From: an uncultured Prevotellaceae bacterium
GTDB lineage: Bacteria > Bacteroidota > Bacteroidia > Bacteroidales > Bacteroidaceae
Length of the DNA: 64,000 nucleotides
Assembly (NCBI GenBank): GCA_902790625.1
Contig: CADASP010000021.1
Coordinates: 1 to 64,000 of the forward strand
Direction of reading: 5' to 3'
Part shown: positions 48,427-56,370 of the stretch, one piece after another
How positions within the stretch are numbered: the stretch's first letter is position 1
How the letters are laid out: the number at the start of each line of letters is the position of its first letter
The notes under the pieces: generated by a model
The model's input: the letters and a program-made list of their open reading frames with translations, nothing else
What the model was told of the DNA's origin: nothing
The model's database searches: none
Position numbers and translations under genes: made by a program

Positions 48427-49442
48427 TTTGCCAGCAGCTTCTCTATTTCCTCTTTCAGCTGTCGGTCGTTGATGTCACGTGCCACAATGTTGCCCTTCTG
48501 GTCGGTCAGGATGTTGGCTGGCAGGGTGCAGATGCCCAGTTGGCCGAGCAGTGGCGACTGCCATAGCATGCTGTCGCAGATGTTGGGCCAGGTGATGCTG
48601 TCGCGCTCCAGCAGCTTCAAGCCCTCGGCGGGGCTGGCATCAAGGCAGATGCTCATCACAGCCAGGTTCGAGTGCTCCTTGCGCAGGTTTTTCAGTTGGC
48701 GCAGGGTGCCTTGCGACTCATAGCTCCACGTGGCCCATGCCACGATGACGTTGGCGTCTTTCTTCAGCGAGCTGTTGGTGATGGTGTCGCCCTTGGTGCT
48801 GATGGCCTGGAAAGCGGGCAGGGGGCCTTCGCTGCGGTTGTTCACCAGCTGCCCCAGCATCAGGTGCAGTCGTGTCAGGGGTTGGTTTTGCGGCTGCGCC
48901 TCGTGCAGGGCCGTGGCCATCTTCATGATGAGCGGATAGTCGGGCGAGGCGTCTTGCAGGAAATAGCGGCGCAGCAGATAGACGCTGACGATGGAGGCGG
49001 GATGCTCGTCGATGAATGCCTGTGCCTCCTTCTTCACGTCGGGTGGCACCATGTCGGCCGTCTTTGTGCGGAAGGTGGTCATCAGGTTGTTCTCGTCCGA
49101 GCCGGTGATGGTGGTCTCGCGCAGATGGGTGACGTCGCCTTCCATCTTCACGCTGGTGTTGGGCAGTGCGAAGACGGGCAGCTCGGAGTAGTTGGGGAAG
49201 AGCATCACCAGCGTGAGCGTGTCGCGCAGCAGTCGCTCGTAGACGAATCTGCCGTCGTTGACGGCGATGGTGTCCTTGGTTCCTCGGTCCAGATTGTAGA
49301 GGAAGAACTCTCCCTGGTTCAGGTTCTTGAATTGTCCCTCCAAGCGGAAGCGCCCGTCGTGGCGTGAGCAAGCGAAAAAAAGAAGAGAGGTAAAAAGCCA
49401 GAAAACGACGGCGGCTGTGTGCGTGTTGCAATGACGTGTCAT
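48423..49442 (-). CDS. DUF4369/thioredoxin-fold (TlpA-like) lipoprotein without CxxC
   Basis: This 339-residue protein has an N-terminal signal ending at a Cys (LLFFACSRH, Cys25), a DUF4369-like beta domain (about 30-130, FRLEGQFKNLNQGEFFLYNL) and a C-terminal thioredoxin fold (about 205-339). The active-site region reads VIVAWATWSYESQGTL, so the usual WCxxC cysteines are replaced by Ser and other residues. The TLPANILTDQKGNIVARD part retains the cis-Pro loop. It is therefore unlikely to be a thiol oxidoreductase and may have a structural or binding role in the envelope. It lies 49 bases after the OmpA/TPR gene. Confidence 0.85.
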   Translation of the reverse strand: MTRHCNTHTAAVVFWLFTSLLFFACSRHDGRFRLEGQFKNLNQGEFFLYNLDRGTKDTIAVNDGRFVYERLLRDTLTLVMLFPNYSELPVFALPNTSVKMEGDVTHLRETTITGSDENNLMTTFRTKTADMVPPDVKKEAQAFIDEHPASIVSVYLLRRYFLQDASPDYPLIMKMATALHEAQPQNQPLTRLHLMLGQLVNNRSEGPLPAFQAISTKGDTITNSSLKKDANVIVAWATWSYESQGTLRQLKNLRKEHSNLAVMSICLDASPAEGLKLLERDSITWPNICDSMLWQSPLLGQLGICTLPANILTDQKGNIVARDINDRQLKEEIEKLLAK

Positions 49443-49491
49443 CGTTTTTTGGCTTTTTACCTCACGGTGGGTTATGGTTTGGGGCTGTGCG

Positions 49492-51168
49492 TCACTTCTT
49501 GACGTTCAGCAGCTCCAGGTCTTTGGCAGCGTAGGTGCCCAGGGCGGGGTCTTTGGCTAGTGCGTCGGCCAGTGCCTTTGCGGCGGCGGTGTTGTTGCCA
49601 GTGCGAGCGCTGACGATGGCCTTCAGATACTCGGTCATGGCGTCGGCATTCTTCACGTTGTTCAGCGTCTGTGCGGCAGCTTGGTAGTTCTTGTTCAGCA
49701 GCTGTGCCAGTGCGGCGCTGTTGGTGGCCAGTTTGCCGAAGTCTTGCTGTGCTTCGGCATACTTGCCCTGTGCCAGGTGCAGGTTGCCCATCACCTCGTT
49801 CAGTCCGTTGGCACCGGTGGCCTTGGCGATGAGTTGCTCAGCCTGGGCGATGTTGCCCTGCTGCAGTGCTATCAGTCCCAGGTTGGCGTTGGTCTCGGGC
49901 AGCGTCTTTCCGATGCGTGCAGCCTTCTGCAGCCACTTGGAGGCTTCGTCGTAGTTGCCCTTGGCATATTCAATCATGGCCACGTTGTTGAAGGCGCGTG
50001 CGTCGTTGGGGTACAGCTCGGTGGCCTTCTTGTAGGCGTTCTCAATCTGGTTGTAGTCGTTGCCATAGAGTGTTCCGGCATAGAGCAGCTCCTCAACGCT
50101 GAGCTTGCTGGGGTCGCTCTGCAGCTGGCTCTTGATCTGCTGGTCGTCGCGGCCCACCACGTCGTAGTTGATGGTCATGCGTGCGCGACGCAGCTGGGGC
50201 AGGATGCCATCGGCCAGCTCGCGGAAGGCGCTGCTGATGTTCTTGATTTGCTGTTCGCGCTCCTCGGGGTCCTGATACATCGAGAGCACGCGCAGGATGA
50301 CGTCCTTGTCTTGGATGTTCGAGGCGCGCACCAGCTCCTGGAATCCCTCCCAGTCCTCAGCGGTGTACTTGGTGTCGAGGTTGGCATCGATGTTGGCCTT
50401 CTTCATCTCCTTTTTCACGTAGTCGGCAGCCACGTTCTGGCGCTTGCCGGCCAGCCGCTCGTTGATGTTGTAGCCACCATCGGGCGAGGCGTAGGCCGAC
50501 ACCTCGATGTTGTCGAGGTTCAGCTTCTCCTGGTCTTTGGCAATCTCGCCGAGCAGGCGCACAAACTCCTGCACCGAGTTGTTCTGCAGCTCCGAGCGGC
50601 GCAGGTTGGCCTGGTTGATGAGAAACTGCACGTTGGCCTCCTGCTTCTGGTTGATGATGCGCTGGAATCCGTCGACGGCCAGTGCGGGCTGTGCCGTGGT
50701 GATGGTCTGCTTGTAGAGCTCGCTGGTCGACAGCACGCCGTCGGCCACCTTCACGGCAGGCACTTCCACCTGCTTCTTGCCCACGCGGGCGTCGAAGGTG
50801 AGGTAGAGCTCGCTCTGCTCCATCTCAGGCTGGTAGGCGAAGTTGGTCTTCATGGCATAGCGCCCTCCCACGAGGTAGGAGATGGTCTGGTCGTTGCCCT
50901 GCACTTTCTCGCCCTGGAAGGTGGCGGGCTGGCCCTTCACGGCCTGTCCGGCGAAGCGCAGCTCGGGGGTCACGGTGACGACGGCCTTCTTCTTCATGTA
51001 TTTCTCGGGGAAGGCTCCGTTAATGGTGGCGGCCACCTGTCCGGTCTGGCACTCCAGGGGGTTGGGGGTCACTGTAAAGTTGTCGGCCGAGAGCATGCCA
51101 AGCTTGCCCGAGCACGATGTCAGCAGCGCAGCGGCAGCCGACAGCACAATCACTTGCGATTTCTTCAT
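49492..51168 (-). CDS. OmpA-like/TPR lipoprotein
   Basis: From ATG 51168 (MKKSQVIVLSAAAALLTSCSG) the protein has 558 residues; the frame is open 17 codons upstream, across the leader. The lipobox Cys is residue 19. The central part has an OmpA-like peptidoglycan-associated pattern (NIEVSAYASPDGGYNINERLAGKR then VAADYVKKEM, about 230-265). The C-terminal 200 residues hold TPR-like repeats (NAYKKATELYPNDARAFNNVAM, YDEASKWLQKAARIGKTLPETNANLG). It is probably an outer-membrane lipoprotein binding the cell wall. It is the first gene of an operon with the TlpA-like and HExxH proteins. Confidence 0.85.
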   Translation of the reverse strand: MKKSQVIVLSAAAALLTSCSGKLGMLSADNFTVTPNPLECQTGQVAATINGAFPEKYMKKKAVVTVTPELRFAGQAVKGQPATFQGEKVQGNDQTISYLVGGRYAMKTNFAYQPEMEQSELYLTFDARVGKKQVEVPAVKVADGVLSTSELYKQTITTAQPALAVDGFQRIINQKQEANVQFLINQANLRRSELQNNSVQEFVRLLGEIAKDQEKLNLDNIEVSAYASPDGGYNINERLAGKRQNVAADYVKKEMKKANIDANLDTKYTAEDWEGFQELVRASNIQDKDVILRVLSMYQDPEEREQQIKNISSAFRELADGILPQLRRARMTINYDVVGRDDQQIKSQLQSDPSKLSVEELLYAGTLYGNDYNQIENAYKKATELYPNDARAFNNVAMIEYAKGNYDEASKWLQKAARIGKTLPETNANLGLIALQQGNIAQAEQLIAKATGANGLNEVMGNLHLAQGKYAEAQQDFGKLATNSAALAQLLNKNYQAAAQTLNNVKNADAMTEYLKAIVSARTGNNTAAAKALADALAKDPALGTYAAKDLELLNVKK

Positions 51169-51208
51169 TTCTTTTGGTTTATTTTGTGGTTTTGATGCTT
51201 TCTTTGTG

Positions 51209-51216
51209 CAAAGGTA
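51209..51216 (-). promoter_or_regulatory. promoter -7 element for the OmpA/TPR lipoprotein
   Basis: On the minus strand TACCTTTG (51209-51216) lies about 40 bases before the chosen ATG (51168). It overlaps the coding extension upstream, which supports the shorter start. No clear -33 TTG is visible. Confidence 0.65.
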
Positions 51217-51659
51217 CACATATTTATTATTATACCGTGCGCCGTGGCCGTTTTTTTAAGCATTATTAGATATTTCGCCCGCTACAGGTACCTGCTCAGC
51301 CCACCTGACTGCCCTTATTGATTGTCAGAAGAAGGCTGTGTGTCAACTCCGTTCGCCACGCTGGCCCCACTGAGCGAACCCCCAATTACATGTTTGTAAT
51401 ATAGGAGCTGCAAATTGTTTTAGTTTATACGAACGGTTGTTTTTAGTAAAACAGGAAAAAACAAGAAAAACAGAAAAAGGGGTTTTTATCTGTGTTTTTT
51501 GTTTTTATCTGTACTTCCAAGAAACAAAACAGATGATATAAGATATTTTTGCTCGGTTACTTAACAACGAATTATACGAATGAAACGAATTGCACGAATG
51601 ATAATTGAGTCCACTTGAAAAAGACCATAAGATGGTAGTAATGGTGAAAATACAATGCG

Positions 51660-51795
51660 GAGCCGCTCCCCTCCCCTCAAGGGGAAGACCCTCCCCCCGC
51701 CCCTCCCTGGGAGGGAGGGGAGTGTATAGACCTGCAAGCTGATGATGCTGCGCGGCATCTCCACCGCTCCCCCGCCCCTGCAAGGGGAGCGGCAG
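51660..51795. repeat. GC-rich palindromic element, inverted full copy
   Basis: Read on the minus strand it contains CCCCTTGCAGGGGCGGGGG, GCATCATCAGCTTGCAGG, CTATACACTCCCC, CCTCCCAGGGAGGGG and GAGGGTCTTCCCC in the order of the 119-bp unit at 35874. It directly precedes the second dispersed repeat. In the gap 51217-52763 I find no intact gene; 51240-51650 shows only AT-rich sequence with AAAACAGG/TTTTTATCTGT short repeats. Confidence 0.85.
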
Positions 51796-51802
51796 ACATA
51801 CT

Positions 51803-52056
51803 CATTCGTGCCATTCGTTTCATTCGTCTCATTCGTTGTCAGAGATATATCCGCGTAATTCGTTTCATTCGCCGTTTTGGTTGTTCTTGTTGCACCTTGC
51901 TTTTCGAGTGCCCCTTCAGCGCGTTTTGGCCACTGCAAATTGGGAACGGACGTGGCGGAGCGGGGAAAAACACCGTGCCGTTTGGGTTGGGAGCGGCCGC
52001 CCCCATGATTGGCAGCGGCCGCTGCCACCTGTTTTCACTCCTTATCCATACTCTCG
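51803..52056. repeat. dispersed intergenic repeat, copy B (NotI-palindrome type)
   Basis: This is nearly identical in sequence and orientation to 4440-4806: CATTCGTTTCATTCGTCTC and GTCAGAGATA, then TTGCTTTTC, CCCCTTCAGCG, GGCCACTGCAAATTGGGAAC, GGGGAAAAACACCGTGCC and CTCCTTATCCATA. Only one palindrome is present here (52010-52027, centred on GCGGCCGC), where copy A has extra ones. Confidence 0.85.
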
Positions 52057-52125
52057 CTTCCATATAACAAATTTGTTTAGGAGGTGTTATTCGGGACTTC
52101 ATTTTGGGCCCTGCAAAATTCGTTA

Positions 52126-52273
52126 CTCGGAAAAGCAAAGAAAAGCGAGCTTTTCTCTTGCTTTTCGCTCGCTTATTTGTACCTTTGGCTGTCGCCGAAG
52201 GTACTCTCGCTCGGAAAAGCAAAGAAAAGCGAGCTTTTCTTTTGCTTTTCGCTCGCTTATTCGTACCTTTGGC
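52126..52273 (+). repeat. 84-bp tandem duplication carrying a hairpin and a promoter
   Basis: Copies start at 52126 and 52210. Each has CTCGGAAAAGCAAAGAAAAG followed by CGAGCTTTTCT and TTGCTTTTCGCTCGCTTAT, a long near-perfect inverted repeat, then TACCTTTGGC. The TACCTTTG boxes are at 52180-52187 and 52264-52271. A promoter with an upstream hairpin has therefore been duplicated; only the second copy is next to a start codon. Confidence 0.85.
52264..52271 (+). promoter_or_regulatory. promoter -7 element in front of a truncated lipoprotein
   Basis: TACCTTTG at 52264-52271 is 6 bases before the ATG at 52278, giving a leaderless mRNA. It is the second copy of a duplicated element. Confidence 0.6.
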
Positions 52274-52277
52274 ACCT

Positions 52278-52433
52278 ATGAAGCGACACATTATTTATAT
52301 ATATGCCCTCGCGGCCCTGCTGCTCGCCGGTTGCAACGCCAGTCGCCACCGCGACATGCTCGCCCAACTCGACGATCTGAAGCGCAGGATGCCCTTTAGT
52401 TGGACATTTTTTTGCCTACGCACATTTTGTTAG
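52278..52433 (+). pseudogene. truncated lipoprotein remnant
   Basis: The frame reads MKRHIIYIYALAALLLAGCN, a complete lipoprotein signal with Cys19, and then NASRHRDMLAQLDDLKRRM, like the start of Bacteroidales TPR-type lipoproteins. It then runs into unrelated sequence and stops after 51 residues. A working promoter precedes it. I interpret it as a gene decapitated after about 37 codons, with the rest deleted. Confidence 0.55.
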
Positions 52434-52474
52434 GTATTTTTTTGCGAAAAAAATTGTTCGTTTTTTTTTTTTAC

Positions 52475-52482
52475 TATCTTTG
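52475..52482 (+). promoter_or_regulatory. promoter -7 element before a decayed gene
   Basis: TATCTTTG (52475-52482) with TTG at 52454-52456 (spacer 18) precedes an ATG at 52513. The gene it once served is reduced to a remnant. Confidence 0.6.
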
Positions 52483-52512
52483 CAGCATCATAGTGTAACC
52501 CGCTAATAAACA

Positions 52513-52643
52513 ATGAACGAAATATTAGGTTGTTTCCAAGAACCGACCGCCAGCCTGCGTTCGATTTGCAGGGTCGGCCCGTGTCTATAGGCCAGCGAGG
52601 CATCGTCGTCAGCAGCGGCAGGAAATACCTGAAGCTGCGGTAG
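52513..52643 (+). pseudogene. remnant of a secreted protein: start plus sorting-tail fragment
   Basis: The frame from ATG 52513 stops after 26 codons. From 52539 another frame reads RQPAFDLQGRPVSIGQRGI, then VVSSGRKYLKLR and a stop at 52641-52643, a typical Bacteroidetes C-terminal sorting tail (compare NGQRTTNPTKGLYIQNGKVVV in the gene at 9750). The middle of the gene is missing, so a large internal deletion is likely. Confidence 0.55.
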
Positions 52644-52686
52644 CCCCGTCCCGTCTGTTGTGGCATTGCCACAACCCCACTAACGA

Positions 52687-52730
52687 CAATGGGGGCGTGT
52701 CAAAAACAAAGTGTTGACACGCCCCCATTG
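52687..52730. terminator. strong terminator hairpin
   Basis: A perfect 17-bp stem (52687-52703 with 52714-52730; arm CAATGGGGGCGTGTCAA) has a 10-base loop. It lies just beyond the stop of the DUF5606 gene on the minus strand and just after the decayed gene on the plus strand. Confidence 0.8.
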
Positions 52731-52763
52731 CCTTGTGGAGATAACGGCTGCGATGGTGGCCAG

Positions 52764-53216
52764 CTATTCGGCCTTTGGCTCCTCGCGGTCGGCGATGTTG
52801 TCGCCCTCGGTGGGCTTCATCTCCTCCTTGAAGTCGGTGATGCCGGCATCTACCAGGATGTTGTACCACTGCAGCAGCTTCTTGATGTCGCTGGTGTGCA
52901 CGCGCTCACGGTCGTAGTTGGGCAGCACGCGCGCAAACAGCTCGTGGAGCTCGTCGCTGCTGGCTTTCTTCGGGTCGAGCGAGGTGTGCTTGCCCTCCTC
53001 GACGGTCTTCAGACTTTCGAGGACGTCCATCAGGGGCACGTCGTCGGTATCGGTGAACATGGCGATGTCGGCCAGCGAGGTGATGCGGTCGGTGCCAAAG
53101 GCGGGCATGCGCTTGTGGGTGGCGTCGAGGGCCTCGACAATGAGGCTGTTCTTGCCACGCGAAACGAGTTTGTAGAGGCCGGGCTTGCCGGCGATGGCTA
53201 AAATAGTCTGTTGCAT
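52764..53216 (-). CDS. DUF5606-type conserved protein
   Basis: This 150-residue cytoplasmic protein is conserved in Bacteroidales downstream of coaE. It starts MQQTILAIAGKPGLYKLVSRGKNSLIVEAL (residues 1-30), a small beta domain. A second helical part follows with VPLMDVLESLK, then SSDELHELFARVLPNYDRERVHTSDIKKLLQWYNIL (about 87-122). The acidic tail ends EGDNIADREEPKAE. The function is unknown. It is the last gene of the nusB-yajC-ybbR-coaE operon. Confidence 0.82.
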   Translation of the reverse strand: MQQTILAIAGKPGLYKLVSRGKNSLIVEALDATHKRMPAFGTDRITSLADIAMFTDTDDVPLMDVLESLKTVEEGKHTSLDPKKASSDELHELFARVLPNYDRERVHTSDIKKLLQWYNILVDAGITDFKEEMKPTEGDNIADREEPKAE

Positions 53217-53247
53217 GATTTCTGTTTATATGGGGTTAATGTTTTTT

Positions 53248-53853
53248 TTATGGAGTTGATGGGGTTGAAGGGCTTTTATGGGAAAGGGAGCTGAGGATGG
53301 CGTCGATTTGTGGCAGCAGGGGCTGGAGGCCGTCGTTCACTATCTCGTAGTCGGCCAGCTTCAGCGTTTCTTCTTGGGGCCATTGGCGTGCCATCCACTC
53401 CAGCGCCTTGTCGCGGCTGATGCCGTCGCGTGCCATGACGCGCTGCAGACGCAGCTCTGCTGGGGCGGTGACGGCGATGACGTGGCTGAAGCTGACGCGG
53501 TGGTGGAAGCCCGACTGGAAGAGGATGGCGCTCTCGAGCCACTGCTGTCCGCTCTGCACGAAGTCGAGCGCCACGGCGGGGTGGACGATGTCGTTGAGGG
53601 CGCGGGCGTTAGCTTCGGATGCCAGCAGAAACTGGGCGATGACGGCCTTGTCGAGTGCTCCTGCCGATGGGGTGGGGGGTATGCTGCCGGGGATAAGCTC
53701 CTGCAGCTGGCGGCGCAGCGATGCCGAGGTGCGCATCAGTCGCTTGGCGGCGGCATCGCAGTCGTAGATGCTGATGCCCCGCTTCTCTATCAGTCGGCAC
53801 ACATAGCTCTTGCCGCTGCCTATCCCTCCTGTAATGGCAATGTATCCGTCCAT
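53248..53853 (-). CDS. coaE: dephospho-CoA kinase
   Basis: CoaE phosphorylates dephospho-CoA in the last step of coenzyme A synthesis. The protein has 201 residues from ATG 53853 (MDGYIAITGG); the adjacent ATG at 53856 would add one residue. The P-loop is ITGGIGSGKSYVC (about 6-18), YDCDAAAKRLM (about 30-40) is the CoA-binding DxD region, and RVMARDGISRDKALEWMARQ (about 137-156) is the lid. The last residues (SPSTPSTP) come from a GGGGTTGAAGGG/GGAGTTGATGG short repeat that continues into the spacer. The start overlaps the ybbR stop. Confidence 0.94.
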   Translation of the reverse strand: MDGYIAITGGIGSGKSYVCRLIEKRGISIYDCDAAAKRLMRTSASLRRQLQELIPGSIPPTPSAGALDKAVIAQFLLASEANARALNDIVHPAVALDFVQSGQQWLESAILFQSGFHHRVSFSHVIAVTAPAELRLQRVMARDGISRDKALEWMARQWPQEETLKLADYEIVNDGLQPLLPQIDAILSSLSHKSPSTPSTP

Positions 53854-54833
53854 CACTTATCACTTCTCACCTCAATGAGATAGTCCACCTTGTCGCGCTC
53901 CAGTCTGACGCGCTGCAAGCCGGCGGGCTGCTGCCGCAGGTAGACGTTGCACTGAGCCGATGAGTCGTTGCCCAGTTCGTTGTAGTCGGCCACGATGAGG
54001 AAATCGGCGGGCGTGATGTGCTGATAGTTCCTCATGCCCGTGACGAATTTCACGGTGAGCTTGGCGGGGAATGTGCGCAGCACCTTGCCTTCGGGCATGT
54101 TGATGCCCACCACGGGCACGTCGTCGATGCTCACCTCGGTGAGCATGTCGGTGTAGAAGGCCACCCTCACCTGGCTTGGCACCATCTTCACCCCTTCGAT
54201 GCTTTGCAGCTGGGCGGTGGTGGTGAGCGAATCGCGAAAGCCGTGTCCGCGGATAGGCTCGGTGTAGACCTTGGTGATGCTGTCGAGCTTCTGCTCCGAG
54301 GCGTAGATGGTGATGCTGTCGGGCGAATAGGCGATGTCGGAGATGAAGTAGAGCATGTCGGGTTCCACCTTGCCCTGATAGGCCACCGGCACCTTCTTGC
54401 ACTCGCCGTTGTTGTAGGTGAAGTGCCCAGCCTCGGCTTTCACACTCATCGCCTTGGCCGATGCTGGCAGAAGGGAGGCTGCCAGCCGTAGCAGGTCGCT
54501 GGCGGGCACGCTGCCGGTGCCGTCGGGGCGGGCGTAGCGGTTGAAGTCGAGGTCGATGGTGGGCTGCGTCTTCTTATAGAGATAGGTGATGAGGCTGATG
54601 CCTTTGTCGTGCACGGTGACGCGCAGCGTGTCGTTCTCGCCCGATGTGATGACCACGTTCTTGGGCACGTTAACCAACCTCAACGGCATCTTCAGCTCTT
54701 GCTCGAAGTTGTCGTTGAGGGTGGTCATCAGCCAGAAGATGCCCGCCACGGCGAGGAAAAACAGAAATATCAGGAATTCCCTGCCCAGCCAGCCAAACAG
54801 GTAACGCCTGATATCGTTGAAGAAGCTGCCCAT
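53853..54833 (-). CDS. YbbR-domain membrane-anchored protein
   Basis: This 326-residue protein has one N-terminal membrane segment (about 15-35, EFLIFLFFLAVAGIFWLMTTL), followed by a large extracytoplasmic region with YbbR-like beta repeats (about 40-320: PLRLVNVPKNVVITSG, VPVAYQGKVEPDMLYFIS, VGINMPEGKVLRTFPAKLTVKF). YbbR proteins elsewhere are linked to cyclic-di-AMP synthase regulation; no such gene lies here. It is part of the nusB-yajC-ybbR-coaE operon conserved in Bacteroidales. Confidence 0.88.
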   Translation of the reverse strand: MGSFFNDIRRYLFGWLGREFLIFLFFLAVAGIFWLMTTLNDNFEQELKMPLRLVNVPKNVVITSGENDTLRVTVHDKGISLITYLYKKTQPTIDLDFNRYARPDGTGSVPASDLLRLAASLLPASAKAMSVKAEAGHFTYNNGECKKVPVAYQGKVEPDMLYFISDIAYSPDSITIYASEQKLDSITKVYTEPIRGHGFRDSLTTTAQLQSIEGVKMVPSQVRVAFYTDMLTEVSIDDVPVVGINMPEGKVLRTFPAKLTVKFVTGMRNYQHITPADFLIVADYNELGNDSSAQCNVYLRQQPAGLQRVRLERDKVDYLIEVRSDK

Positions 54834-54851
54834 CGGTGCTGAAAGGAGCGT

Positions 54852-55169
54852 TTACTTCTGCACGGGGATGTTCGACATGTCGCGGAACACGGCCGTCTTG
54901 GCCACGGTGATGACCACGTCTTTCGCAATCTTCACGTCGACGGTGTTGCGGCTCAGGTCAACGCTCTTCACGGTGCCGTAGATGCCGCTGCCCACTACTA
55001 CCGACATGCCCTCGGCCAGCTGGTTCTGGAAATTGCGGATTTCCTTCTGCTGCTTCTGTTGTGGACGAATCATGAAAAAGTACATGATGGCAAAGATGGC
55101 CACCATCATCAGCAGCATCATCATGCCGCCTCCGCCCTGTTGCTGGGCTTGTAAAAGAATGTTTGTCAT
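54852..55169 (-). CDS. yajC: preprotein translocase subunit YajC
   Basis: This 105-residue protein has one membrane helix (about 17-38, GGMMMLLMMVAIFAIMYFFMIRPQQKQQKEI). A small cytoplasmic domain follows with the family pattern GMSVVVGSGIYGTVKSVDLSRNTVDVKIAKDVVITV. YajC associates with SecDF in protein export. The N-terminus is unusually Gln/Gly/Met-rich. It sits 24 bases after nusB and 18 before ybbR. Confidence 0.95.
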   Translation of the reverse strand: MTNILLQAQQQGGGGMMMLLMMVAIFAIMYFFMIRPQQKQQKEIRNFQNQLAEGMSVVVGSGIYGTVKSVDLSRNTVDVKIAKDVVITVAKTAVFRDMSNIPVQK

Positions 55170-55193
55170 TGTGGTGTATTTACTTGTTTATAA

Positions 55194-56165
55194 TCATTCG
55201 GGGGTGTTGTCGTTGCCCTGGGTGGGCTTCTTCGGGGCGTCTATCTGCTTTAGCAGGCGGCGCTGGCGGATGAGGTGGCGCGCAATGCCGTCGAGCATGC
55301 CGTTGATGTAGCCGTAGCTGCGGGGCGTGCTGTAGATTTTGGCCAGGTCGACAAATTCGTTGATGGTGACGCTCAGGGGGATGCTGGGGAAGGTGAGCAT
55401 CTCGGCGATGGCAATCTGCATGATGATGACATCCATGTAGGCCAGGCGCGAGAAATCCCAGTTGAACGAGGCCTCGCTCATGTAGCGCTGGTATTCGTCG
55501 GCGTTCATGATGGTGGCGCGAAACAGCTTGCGGGCATAGTCCTTCTCTTCTTCCGACTCGTATTCGGGCAGCAGCTCCTGCTTGGCACCGTTCTTCTCTT
55601 CGAAGCGCTTGATGGTCTTCAGCACGAAGGTGTCCACCACTTCCTTGTCGTCGTTCCAGTAGAGGCTCTGCTCTTCCAGCAGCTGGTCCAGGTCGTCGTT
55701 CTCTTGGATGAAGGTGCGGTAGAAGCGGCGCCACAGCTCGCGGTCGGCCTCGTAGCTGTCGTTCTCGTCGGCCATGTAGTCCTTGTAGGTCTGGCTTTGC
55801 TCCATCATCTCCAGCAGGCGGCCAACAAACTCGGCCTCGTCGGCCCATGAGCGTTTCTGCGTCTCCTGAAACTCGCACAGCTGCTTGTTGTTCTCCAGCT
55901 GCAGGGCAAAGCGGTTGAAGGCAAACTTCGGCGACGGTTCGGGCTTGCCTTCGCGGCGCGCCTTCGCCTGCAGCACCTCCAAGCGGCGACGTGCCTCCTT
56001 GGTGATGCCCACGATGAGCGACAGCAGGAGGTTGTAGAGGTCGTAAGCTTTGGAAAGGCTGAACATGAGCTCCTTCTCTGCCGTGTCAATGTTCTTGTTA
56101 CCGTTTTGATAGTAAGCGTAGGTTAACTGAACAATCTTGATGCGGATGATTTCTCTGTTAATCAT
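55194..56165 (-). CDS. nusB: transcription antitermination factor NusB (long form)
   Basis: NusB binds boxA RNA with S10 in rRNA antitermination. The protein has 323 residues, about twice the proteobacterial length, but this long form is usual in Bacteroidetes. The start is MINREIIRIKIVQLTYAYYQNG. The C-terminal half carries the recognisable NusB core: RLAYMDVIIMQIAIAEMLTFPSIPLSVTINEFVDLAKIYSTPRSYGYINGMLDGIAR (about 243-299). The insert around 85-215 is Glu-rich and helical. It is first in its operon. Confidence 0.94.
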   Translation of the reverse strand: MINREIIRIKIVQLTYAYYQNGNKNIDTAEKELMFSLSKAYDLYNLLLSLIVGITKEARRRLEVLQAKARREGKPEPSPKFAFNRFALQLENNKQLCEFQETQKRSWADEAEFVGRLLEMMEQSQTYKDYMADENDSYEADRELWRRFYRTFIQENDDLDQLLEEQSLYWNDDKEVVDTFVLKTIKRFEEKNGAKQELLPEYESEEEKDYARKLFRATIMNADEYQRYMSEASFNWDFSRLAYMDVIIMQIAIAEMLTFPSIPLSVTINEFVDLAKIYSTPRSYGYINGMLDGIARHLIRQRRLLKQIDAPKKPTQGNDNTPE

Positions 56166-56189
56166 TTAGTCTGCTATGGTTTGTGAGTG

Positions 56190-56197
56190 CAAAATTA
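56190..56197 (-). promoter_or_regulatory. promoter -7 element of the nusB operon
   Basis: On the minus strand TAATTTTG (56190-56197) lies 25 bases before the nusB ATG (56165). Confidence 0.65.
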
Positions 56198-56281
56198 GGT
56201 ATTTTTCTGTGATTACACAAGAAAAAGGAGCTTTTTTTGAAAAAAAATCATTTATCATTTATCATTTATCATTTTATTTTG

Positions 56282-56289
56282 TACCTTTG
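56282..56289 (+). promoter_or_regulatory. promoter -7 element of the rplY operon
   Basis: TACCTTTG at 56282-56289 follows three TTATCATTTA repeats (about 56248-56275). The rplY ATG is 81 bases further on, leaving a leader that could be a regulatory region. Confidence 0.65.
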
Positions 56290-56370
56290 CACCCGCTTTT
56301 TTCGTGTGATGGCGAATTAAGTCGAAACAGAACTATTTTAAACCACTTAATTTAGAGTAACACAAACGTT

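Noticed and set aside
52430..52672. 80-codon minus-strand frame over the decayed locus
   Set aside because: It has no promoter or family resemblance and runs antisense to a recognisable sorting-tail fragment.
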